From positions 1 to 5,354 of the forward strand of contig CAAFIS010000016.1 of NCBI GenBank assembly GCA_900763035.1: a DNA stretch of 5,354 nt, in the 5' to 3' direction. Numbering within the stretch: position 1 is the first letter of the stretch; every line of letters begins with the position of its first letter. The translations under genes and the position numbers were made by a program. The DNA is from Clostridia bacterium. GTDB lineage: Bacteria > Bacillota > Clostridia > Oscillospirales > Acutalibacteraceae. Below the pieces are notes generated by a model. It saw only the letters and a list, made by a program, of their open reading frames with translations. It did not search any database and was not told the DNA's origin. This document shows, piece by piece, positions 1-5,354 of the stretch.

Positions 1-218
1 AAAGCAGCGGAAAGCGTATCCTATAGTTGTAGGATGTCGCAGCGATGACGGCCGACCACGGATGAGATCGGTTCATCAGGTATGCTCGCGGCCCGATCAG
101 GAAAAAGAAAGGAGAAGGAAACCCGGACATTAAGCGTTATCCCCCGGTTCAGATCATTTGCGGCGGCCTTCAAAGCGGCGACAAGAACAAAAAGACCGAA
201 CACGAGGAGGAGAGCAAA
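1..218. other. Leader / intergenic region upstream of the RHS gene
   Basis: No gene can be supported here. The three + frames close at 24-26 (TAG), 46-48 (TGA) and 131-133 (TAA). The frames ending at 48 and 133 could be the tail of an upstream gene, but neither shows recognisable protein features. The region holds a small dyad at 18-35, a GATCGG/CCGATC inverted pair (66-71 and 93-98), a purine-rich tract at about 99-120, and the ribosome binding site at 205-210. No convincing promoter pair and no U-tract terminator are seen. Confidence 0.5.
205..210 (+). promoter_or_regulatory. Ribosome binding site AGGAGG
   Basis: A perfect AGGAGG Shine-Dalgarno core lies eight bases before the ATG at 219. 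It decides the start: no other ATG occurs in this frame after the TGA at 63-65, and the signal peptide begins directly at this ATG. A full-consensus site suggests efficient translation and fits a Bacillota host. Confidence 0.92.
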
Positions 219-317
219 ATGCAAACAGGACGTTTCCGAACATGGTTCCGCGCGGCGGCAGCGGCATTGGCGCTGACGACGACGCTGATGGTGTTCCCGA
301 TGACCGGCGTGGCCGCG
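219..317 (+). other. Sec signal peptide (residues 1-33)
   Basis: The first 11 residues, MQTGRFRTWFR, carry three arginines. They are followed by a hydrophobic stretch of alanine, leucine, threonine, methionine and valine to about residue 30. V31-A32-A33 fits an A-x-A-type signal peptidase I site with cleavage before G34. There is no lipobox cysteine, so it is not a lipoprotein signal. The product should cross the membrane by the Sec route. The exact cleavage point is by eye. Confidence 0.88.
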
Positions 318-3300
318 GGGATCCAAACCGTCGGCGACAGCACCGCCGTGTCCACAGATCGTGCTGAACAGGTCAATAGCATGATCACCACAAGTGGCGA
401 GGCAGCCTCCCTGATCCGCATGGAAGAGCCGGATCAACGCACAGCGAACACCAAGGTGTACCGCTGCGAAGACGGCGCGACCATGGCTGCGATATATGAT
501 GATGCCGTCCATTATGAAAAGGACGGGGTCTGGTATGAGATCGATAACACCCTGCTGTCGGAAACGCGCGACGGCAGGGTTTATTATACGAACAAGGCAA
601 ACGGATTTGCCGTCCACCTGCCGGGCGAATGGAGCGCGAATACGCCCGTTATCGTGGAGAAAGACGGGCAGACGCTGAGCTGGACGATGCGGCAAAACGG
701 CGCAGCGCTGATGGCCTCCGTCGTGCCCAAGGCCGAAGAAACGACCGTCCGCCGCCTGTCGTCCGCAAGCACGGACGGCACGCTGACCGCCGCGACGATC
801 TCCGCCAAAAACGAGCAGACCATGACGCTGCAAAACAAGACCGCGGTGCTCATGTACACGGCCGGTGATGCAGAAAACGGCCTGAATACGGTGGGCGTGG
901 ATACTTCGGCCGCCGTGCAGTACATCGTGTCCGGCAGCCGGATCAAAGAAAGCATACTGCTTGATGCTGTCCCCTGGCAGACCGCATGGACGTTCGATCT
1001 GCTAACGACGCTCACGGCGCGTTTGCAGGACGACCGTTCGGTGCTGCTGTGCGACGGCGACGAGCCGGTGCTTTTGATCGAGGCTCCGTATATGTTCGAC
1101 AACGCCGGAGAGTACAGCCAAGCGGTCGAGGTCGAACTGACGCAAACGGCGACCGGCCTGCGCTATACCGTCACGCCGGATGCCGCATGGCTGCGCGACG
1201 AGAGCCGCGTTTATCCGGTCACGATCGATCCGACGGTGCAGACGAACTTGAGCGCCGACCAAATCAAGGCGACCGAAGCGTATTCCCGTTGCCCGACCGA
1301 TAACTACGGCACGGCGCACCTGATGTACGCCGGAACGATGTACCCGAACGACGTGCGGCAGGAGTACCGCGCGTTCGTGCAGCTCCCGATGCCGACGACC
1401 CCGGCAGGCGTGCGCCGCCGCGTCGTCGCCGCCAAACTGATCCTAACGAACTATGCCGAATACAATACCCGTGCTAAGCCTGCGCAGATCGATGTGCATC
1501 AGATCACCTCGTCGTGGGGCGAGAACACGCTGACGTGGAACGATATGCCGTCCTACAGCAGCACGGTCAGCGATTACCTGCTCGGCTATCCCGGGGCGGG
1601 GACGTGTACCTTCGATATCACGACGCTGGCAGACGGCTGGGTCAACGGTACGATCCCAAACTACGGCGTTGTGCTGATCGGGCACGACCCCAAGCCGATC
1701 GTCACGACGAACGGCAACAATATGTGCTGGTACTCGGACAATATCAGCGGGTCGTTGCTCGGCTATCGTCCCAAGGCGTGGATCAGCTATCGCGACCAGA
1801 GCGGCCTTGAGGACTACTGGACGGCGACCACGATGAGCGTCGGCCGCAGCGCGACGCTGTCGGTCAACCATGCCACCGGCGGCGCGGTCGCGGTGATCCC
1901 GGATGCCAGCGTGGACGGCACGCTGTTCCCGGTATCCGTTTCGCACGTTTATAACGCTTCTGCCACGAACGATACGACCTACGGCGGCAAGTGGCGGCTC
2001 AATTACGATATGCGCATCGAGGCGACACCGAACACGCGGCACCCCGACGCGACGCTCGCCGGTGGATATGTCTATACCGATGGCGACGGAACGGATCACT
2101 TCTTCTACCCGGACGGCTCGACCGGCAGATACGTCGACGAAGACGGCCTTGGCCTGACGATGGTCATCGACAGCAGCAGCAACGACCGTTATCTCGTCTT
2201 TGATAAAAGCAAAACCAAAATGACGTTCAACACGTCCGGTCGACTGATCCGCATCACCGACAGCGTCGGCAACACCAACGAGATCACGCGCGACAGCAGC
2301 GGCCGGATCACCACGATCGCTGACGGCGCAGGCTGGGAGTACAAATTCACCTACGTCAGCGGCAGATTGCAGTCGTTGATGGATCCCGGCTCGCGTGTCA
2401 CGACCTACGGCTACGATAGCGCCGGGCAGCTGACCACCGTGACCTATGCGGACGGGCTGAAAACGACGGTGAATTACACGAACGGACAGCTGTCATATCT
2501 GGCCAGCGACGCAGATGCATTGGCCGTCACCTACGACACGGCCACGCCACCGCGCGTATCCACGGTGACGCACCGCTCGGCCACGAACGCCTCCGAGGTC
2601 GGAGAAAAGACCTCGTTCGCCTATCGTTATCGTGCCACGACCGTAAGTGACCGGGCGGGCAACTCCTGCACTTATCAGTTCAACCAATATCTGCAAACGG
2701 TGTGCGCCGTCGTGCGCGGAGACGGGCAGGCGGACGGTACGGCGCAAAGCTGGCGTTACGGAGCCTCAGGCAAGGACAGCACCACGAACACGCGCAACCG
2801 GGTGCAGCTGGCCTCGGCCGCGCAGCGCAGCACGGTAAACCAAGCACCGATCGGGCGGCTAGACCGCAACGTTTTTGCCGACACGAGCACGGGATATGGC
2901 ATGATCGCCTCCGCCGGGCAGACCGTGTCTGCGACTTGGGACGGCACGAAGGGCCACACCGGCCTTGGCAGCATCAAGGTCAGCCGCACGGCGATCACGG
3001 CCTCCTCGGCTTACCTGTATGCCCAGCGGCTCTTCTCGATCTCTACCGCAGGATACTACACAGCCTCCGCTTATGCTTCGACGAACGGTGCAACGCTCGG
3101 CTGGTGCGGAGCGAAGCTGATCCTTGAGATCTGGCGGGACGGCAAGTATGTCCGTTCCGTCGGCAGCGGGACGAGCTATACCGGTCAGGACGAATGGCAG
3201 CGTCTGTCCGCCACGGTCGAATGTCAGGCGGGCGACACGGTCAAGCTGCTGATGGGCACCTATGACACGTTCTGCGGCGAGATGTGGTTCGACGACATCC

Positions 3301-5354
3301 AATTCGAGAAAAATACCGAGGCCGTCAATACGTTCAACCTGCTCGAAAATACCGACTGTGCCATGACCGATAATGGATGGGAGAAAAACGGCGCATGGTA
3401 TTTTGCCCTGAACAGCGATACCGATAAACCCTCCTCGGCTGCCCGTGTGGCCCTGATCACCGGGCATTCCTACGAGGACAGCACACTGTCCCAGACCGTC
3501 GCCGTGAAAAACGGCAAAAAAGGCGATGCCTACAGCATGGGTGCGTGGGCAAAGGGGACGGCCATGTCCTCGTCGGCCGATGACATGAGCAACAGCAAAA
3601 GCCCGTTTTTCGGTCTGCGGCTGGCGTTTTATCAAGGCAGCACCAAAAAGGGCGAGCAGCTTTTGCCGTTCAACCGCGCATACAGCGGATGGCAATTCAT
3701 CTCCGGCGAGGCGGTCGCCCCGGCGGACTATACCTCCGTGCGCTATTCGCTGTGCTATGTGCGCAGCGAAAACGAGATGCGCTTTGCTCTGCCCTACCTG
3801 TACAAGGACGGTCACGGCCAGTCATATACCTACGATAAAAACGGCAACGTCGTCAGCGCCGCCGATCAGGCAAAGACCACCACGTCCTCGGCCTACCGCA
3901 GCGATCTGCTCAACCGCCTGTCCTCGCCCACCGGCAGCGAGCAGATGATGACCTATTTAGCTGACGGCACACGGCGTCTGCATACGGTGCAGACTCCCGA
4001 CGGCTTGCGCACCGAGTACACCTATGACGAGGATAACGGCGACGGCAACGATCACTATCGCGGCAACGCCACCAAGGCCGTGGTGGGCAAGGAAACGTTT
4101 GCCACGCAGATCAAAAGCGGTCAGCTCTATTATATCCGCAACGCCTATTCCGGCAACGGGCTGGACAGCGCAGGCAGTGCGGCGGGCAGCAAATTCCATA
4201 ATTACCAGTTCCAGTTCAAACAGAAGAACCAACAGTTCTATCTGGAACAGGCCAGCGGCAGCACCGATCTGTACACGCTGCGGCGGGCAGATACATCGAT
4301 GTATGCCACCGTGGTGGGCAGCGAGCTGAAGCTGGCTGCGGACAAAACGGCCACGGCAGCAAAGTTCCGCCTGAAGATCAATGTAAACGGAACATACGCG
4401 CTCATCACGGCAAGCAGCGGTTATTCCTCCTGTATCGATGGACAGCCGAACGGCGCGACCCCGGTCGAAAACGGCACGCCGATCCGCACGGCTACGTATG
4501 TTGCCGATCAACTCAGCCAGCAATGGTATCTGATCGAGGTCAAGGAAGACCTGACCTCTTCCGGGCCGTATCTGCAGTCCGAGGCGAGCTATACCTCGAC
4601 GGGCAACCAGTTAAAGACCGTTACGGATGTGAACGGCGGCATCACGCAATACAGCATACAGGAGAACACCGGCTATGTCCGTTCGGTCACCGCACCGGGC
4701 GGCGCAAGAACGGCGTACACGCCGGACAAGTATTCCTTGCATACCACGGCCATGCACCTGTACGACGCGGGCAACACCGTGCTGGCGACCGTCGGGTACA
4801 CCTACATCGGCGACCGTCTGCGTCGGATCGCGGCCCCGGGCACGACATACACGTTCAGCTACGATGCCCTCGGCCGCAGCACCAAGCTCCATGTCGGCAG
4901 CCGCGTGCTGGCAAGCTATGCCTATCTGCCATCGGAGCTGCTCGGCACGCTGACCTACGGCAACGGCGCAAAGGTGAGCTACCGGTACGACGGCCTCAGG
5001 CGGCAGATCGAGAAGGCGTTCGGCGACGACGGCACACAGGTCTTGCAAACGACCTATAACGACCGTGGGCAGGTCGGCCTGATCCGCGACGGCATCGCCG
5101 ACACACACACCCGCTACACCTACGATCTGGCCGGACGCGTGATCGGTATCCAAAAGCTGCGCGGCAAGGCCACAGCCCCCGACGCGCAGCTGGGGGCGGT
5201 CGAGTATGTGTACGAGGACGGCACCGCGCGGCTCAAGAGCCAAAAGGCCGTGACGCCGTTCGGCGAGGATACGCTGACTTTGACTTACGGGTCATTGGCA
5301 AACGGCACGAGCCCGGATCGGGTGGCCTACATCAACGGCTCCCATTTCGGTCAG
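219..5354 (+). CDS. Secreted RHS/YD-repeat protein with DNRLRE, beta-sandwich and ricin-type lectin modules (3' end missing)
   Basis: The frame stays open for 1712 codons to the window edge with no stop or frameshift. The start is fixed by AGGAGG at 205-210, eight bases before the ATG, and by an in-frame TGA at 63-65 with no ATG between. Residue order: signal peptide 1-33; N-terminal region about 75-338; DNRLRE/CBM96-like domain about 342-521; connector with GLEDYW (529-534) and SHVYN (575-579); YD repeats about 661-814; two beta-sandwich modules about 880-1031 and 1040-1200; YD repeats about 1202-1294; ricin-type trefoil about 1302-1442; YD repeats from 1453. No membrane segment or sortase motif is seen after the signal peptide, so it looks exported and released or held non-covalently. 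In known relatives such as WapA, YD repeats build a shell enclosing a C-terminal toxin; that tip, and the RHS core signature before it, lie outside the window. Toxin function is therefore inference. An adhesin or wall-associated structural role is the main alternative. Confidence 0.96.
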   Translation, partial: MQTGRFRTWFRAAAAALALTTTLMVFPMTGVAAGIQTVGDSTAVSTDRAEQVNSMITTSGEAASLIRMEEPDQRTANTKVYRCEDGATMAAIYDDAVHYEKDGVWYEIDNTLLSETRDGRVYYTNKANGFAVHLPGEWSANTPVIVEKDGQTLSWTMRQNGAALMASVVPKAEETTVRRLSSASTDGTLTAATISAKNEQTMTLQNKTAVLMYTAGDAENGLNTVGVDTSAAVQYIVSGSRIKESILLDAVPWQTAWTFDLLTTLTARLQDDRSVLLCDGDEPVLLIEAPYMFDNAGEYSQAVEVELTQTATGLRYTVTPDAAWLRDESRVYPVTIDPTVQTNLSADQIKATEAYSRCPTDNYGTAHLMYAGTMYPNDVRQEYRAFVQLPMPTTPAGVRRRVVAAKLILTNYAEYNTRAKPAQIDVHQITSSWGENTLTWNDMPSYSSTVSDYLLGYPGAGTCTFDITTLADGWVNGTIPNYGVVLIGHDPKPIVTTNGNNMCWYSDNISGSLLGYRPKAWISYRDQSGLEDYWTATTMSVGRSATLSVNHATGGAVAVIPDASVDGTLFPVSVSHVYNASATNDTTYGGKWRLNYDMRIEATPNTRHPDATLAGGYVYTDGDGTDHFFYPDGSTGRYVDEDGLGLTMVIDSSSNDRYLVFDKSKTKMTFNTSGRLIRITDSVGNTNEITRDSSGRITTIADGAGWEYKFTYVSGRLQSLMDPGSRVTTYGYDSAGQLTTVTYADGLKTTVNYTNGQLSYLASDADALAVTYDTATPPRVSTVTHRSATNASEVGEKTSFAYRYRATTVSDRAGNSCTYQFNQYLQTVCAVVRGDGQADGTAQSWRYGASGKDSTTNTRNRVQLASAAQRSTVNQAPIGRLDRNVFADTSTGYGMIASAGQTVSATWDGTKGHTGLGSIKVSRTAITASSAYLYAQRLFSISTAGYYTASAYASTNGATLGWCGAKLILEIWRDGKYVRSVGSGTSYTGQDEWQRLSATVECQAGDTVKLLMGTYDTFCGEMWFDDIQFEKNTEAVNTFNLLENTDCAMTDNGWEKNGAWYFALNSDTDKPSSAARVALITGHSYEDSTLSQTVAVKNGKKGDAYSMGAWAKGTAMSSSADDMSNSKSPFFGLRLAFYQGSTKKGEQLLPFNRAYSGWQFISGEAVAPADYTSVRYSLCYVRSENEMRFALPYLYKDGHGQSYTYDKNGNVVSAADQAKTTTSSAYRSDLLNRLSSPTGSEQMMTYLADGTRRLHTVQTPDGLRTEYTYDEDNGDGNDHYRGNATKAVVGKETFATQIKSGQLYYIRNAYSGNGLDSAGSAAGSKFHNYQFQFKQKNQQFYLEQASGSTDLYTLRRADTSMYATVVGSELKLAADKTATAAKFRLKINVNGTYALITASSGYSSCIDGQPNGATPVENGTPIRTATYVADQLSQQWYLIEVKEDLTSSGPYLQSEASYTSTGNQLKTVTDVNGGITQYSIQENTGYVRSVTAPGGARTAYTPDKYSLHTTAMHLYDAGNTVLATVGYTYIGDRLRRIAAPGTTYTFSYDALGRSTKLHVGSRVLASYAYLPSELLGTLTYGNGAKVSYRYDGLRRQIEKAFGDDGTQVLQTTYNDRGQVGLIRDGIADTHTRYTYDLAGRVIGIQKLRGKATAPDAQLGAVEYVYEDGTARLKSQKAVTPFGEDTLTLTYGSLANGTSPDRVAYINGSHFGQ
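441..1232 (+). other. N-terminal region of DNRLRE/RHS proteins (residues 75-338)
   Basis: This stretch has the pattern I associate with the segment before the DNRLRE domain in Clostridia RHS proteins: a YRCEDG start (81-86), VHYEKDGVWYEIDNTL (97-112), NGFAVHLPG (from 128), and a closing YPVTIDP (332-338). It alternates short beta-like strands with turns and has no catalytic motif I can recognise. I know no biochemical function for it. It probably folds as beta-rich modules just outside the membrane. The boundary with the next domain is set by YPVTIDP. Confidence 0.65.
1242..1781 (+). other. DNRLRE / CBM96-like beta domain (residues about 342-521)
   Basis: Landmarks fit the DNRLRE/CBM96 pattern in order: an N-terminal NYG turn; RAFVQLPMP; SSWGENTLTWNDMP with W433 and W440; FDIT at 465-468; W474; PNYGVVL from 480. 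Proteins with this domain are secreted, and the CBM96 relatives bind acidic polysaccharides, so a glycan- or wall-contacting role is plausible here. The domain sits directly after YPVTIDP and before the ISYRDQSGLEDYW strand, its usual place in WapA-type RHS proteins. Glycan binding is inferred from the family, not shown by any residue I can name. Confidence 0.75.
1782..2198 (+). other. Connector between DNRLRE domain and YD repeats (residues 522-660)
   Basis: This segment carries family hallmarks: ISYRDQSGLEDYWT (522-535), a VNHATGG turn, VSVSHVYN (572-579), GKWRLNYD, DGDGTDHFF (621-629) and DEDGLGL (640-646). In RHS proteins of Bacillota these elements lead into the repeat shell, and the G-x-W-x-L-N-Y strand is typical of the shell entrance. 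The DGDGTD loop is acidic and could hold a metal ion, but no classical EF-hand spacing is met. It is continuous with the flanking modules. Confidence 0.65.
2199..2660 (+). repeat. YD-repeat block 1 (residues about 661-814)
   Basis: Degenerate protein-level repeats of about 20 residues: TRDSSGRITTIAD (from 690), YGYDSAGQLTTVTYADG (with YD at 732-733), NYTNGQLSYL and related strands. They match the RHS/YD consensus Y-x-Y-D-x-x-G-x-L-x-x-x in which each unit adds beta-hairpins to a spiral shell. DNA identity between units is low, so this is an old divergent array and not a recent tandem duplication. Confidence 0.85.
2856..3311 (+). other. Beta-sandwich (CBM-like) module 1 (residues about 880-1031)
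   Basis: The order of elements is that of CBM4/9-like or galactose-binding-like jelly rolls: GLGSIKVS (915-922), a strand-rich middle with GYYTASAYA, EWQRLSATVE, GDTVKLLMG, and a closing MWFDDIQFEKN (1022-1032). Such modules often bind sugars. It interrupts the YD-repeat array and abuts a second module of the same general kind. No ligand-binding residues can be assigned from sequence alone, so the sugar-binding role is an inference from the fold. Confidence 0.55.
3336..3818 (+). other. Beta-sandwich (CBM-like) module 2 (residues about 1040-1200)
   Basis: It opens with NLLENTDCAM, in the way the 'NLL-N-x-x-F' start of these modules usually looks. It continues with WYFALNSD, a strand with LSQTVAVKNG, YSMGAWAKGTAM, FFGLRLAFYQG and SGWQFISGEAV, and closes with RFALPYLYKDG just before the next YD repeat. 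It shares the general layout of module 1 (slippage of W/Y strands and a final strand leading out) but not a close sequence match. Together the two form a tandem pair inserted between YD blocks. The sugar-binding role is inferred. Confidence 0.5.
3822..4100 (+). repeat. YD-repeat block 2 (residues about 1202-1294)
   Basis: The return to the shell is marked by SYTYDKNGNVVSAADQ (YD at 1205-1206). It is followed by YRSDLLNRLSSPTG, YLADGTRRLHTVQTPDG and EYTYDEDNGDGND (Y1269 to D1278), each a recognisable YD unit. The last unit carries an expanded acidic/glycine loop where relatives usually have a short YDxxGN turn. The block is short because it is bounded by inserted modules on both sides. Confidence 0.8.
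4122..4544 (+). other. Ricin-type beta-trefoil lectin domain (residues about 1302-1442)
   Basis: The segment starts YYIRNAYSGNGLDS (from 1304), the usual first strand pair of RicinB-like domains. Three sub-repeats can be traced, each ending in a QxW-like strand: QQFYL (1338-1342), AAKFRLK (1380-1386, the weakest) and QQWYLIEV (1434-1441). The third also has YALITASSGYSSCIDG, matching 'Y-x-I-x-x-x-S-x-x-x-L-D'. About 140 residues is a full trefoil. Family members bind galactose-type and other sugars or serve as protein contacts. Only one of the three Q-x-W motifs is intact, so not all sugar sites need be active. Confidence 0.75.
4575..5354 (+). repeat. YD-repeat block 3, running off the window (residues about 1453-1712)
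   Basis: Clear units include YTSTGNQLKTVTDVNGG, YTYIGDRLRRIAAPG (1527 on), FSYDALGRSTKLHVG (YD at 1548-1549), LTYGNGAKVSYRYDGLRRQ (YGNG 1580-1583, YD 1590-1591) and YTYDLAGRVIGIQ (YD at 1635-1636). The YGNG-then-YRYD pair is typical of the late RHS shell in Bacillota. The RHS core region and C-terminal cargo would normally follow, but the sequence ends at HFGQ, in frame and with no stop. Confidence 0.88.

Noticed and set aside
22..27. TATAGT as the -10 box of the RHS promoter
   Set aside because: The corresponding -35 would lie at or beyond the window edge, so a promoter cannot be claimed; kept only as part of the dyad finding.
66..98. GATCGG/CCGATC inverted pair as a terminator
   Set aside because: The stem is only six pairs with a 21-base loop, and a purine tract follows in place of a U-run.
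82..276. 64-codon + frame overlapping the start of the RHS gene
   Set aside because: There is no ribosome binding site before its ATG, its composition is Arg/Lys-rich and low in information, and it overlaps the far better supported start at 219.
21..833. 270-residue open frame on the reverse strand across the start of the RHS gene
   Set aside because: It runs antisense through the ribosome binding site, signal peptide and N-terminal region; its composition is biased (Arg, His, Ala, Gly) with no recognisable domain.
1443..2099. 218-residue open frame on the reverse strand
   Set aside because: It is a shadow of the DNRLRE domain and connector; the + frame has clear family motifs here and this one has none.
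2859..3815. 318-residue open frame on the reverse strand
   Set aside because: It lies fully inside the well-supported RHS frame and shows no protein features. Long antisense frames are expected opposite GC-rich coding sequence.
3145..4690. Near-identical DNA at about 3147 and 4675 (tatgtccgttc-x-gtc) as a recombination repeat
   Set aside because: The match is under 20 bases and is explained by both sites encoding YVRSV-type residues.

Overview
The window is essentially one very large gene on the + strand. After a leader of about 218 bases, an AGGAGG ribosome binding site and an ATG at 219 open a frame that runs without a stop to the last base (5354). That gives 1712 codons, with the C-terminus beyond the window. 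The product is an exported RHS/YD-repeat protein of the Gram-positive WapA-like type: Sec signal peptide, N-terminal region, DNRLRE/CBM96-like beta domain, and YD repeats interrupted by carbohydrate-binding-like inserts.

Layout: leader 1-218; signal peptide 219-317; N-terminal region about 441-1232, ending in YPVTIDP; DNRLRE-like domain about 1242-1781; GLEDYW / SHVYN / DGDGTDHF connector about 1782-2198; first YD-repeat block about 2199-2660; poorly assigned linker about 2661-2855; two beta-sandwich (CBM-like) modules in tandem about 2856-3311 and 3336-3818; short YD block about 3822-4100; ricin-type beta-trefoil about 4122-4544; long YD block about 4575 to the edge. The RHS core signature and the variable C-terminal tip, usually a toxin in this class, are not in the window. 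Any immunity gene would be downstream.

The strong AGGAGG site, the signal peptide and the domain order point to a Bacillota (Clostridia-type) bacterium. The base composition is GC-rich with G/C-ending codons preferred, which suggests a high-GC gut lineage such as Oscillospiraceae/Ruminococcaceae. That placement is inference. There are no RNA genes, insertion sequences, CRISPR arrays or long DNA repeats that I can support. The long reverse-strand open frames are shadows of this gene.

The whole window serves one product. The inferred model is a secreted protein whose beta-rich, lectin-like modules contact glycans or the envelope, while the YD repeats form a shell around a C-terminal cargo encoded past the window.
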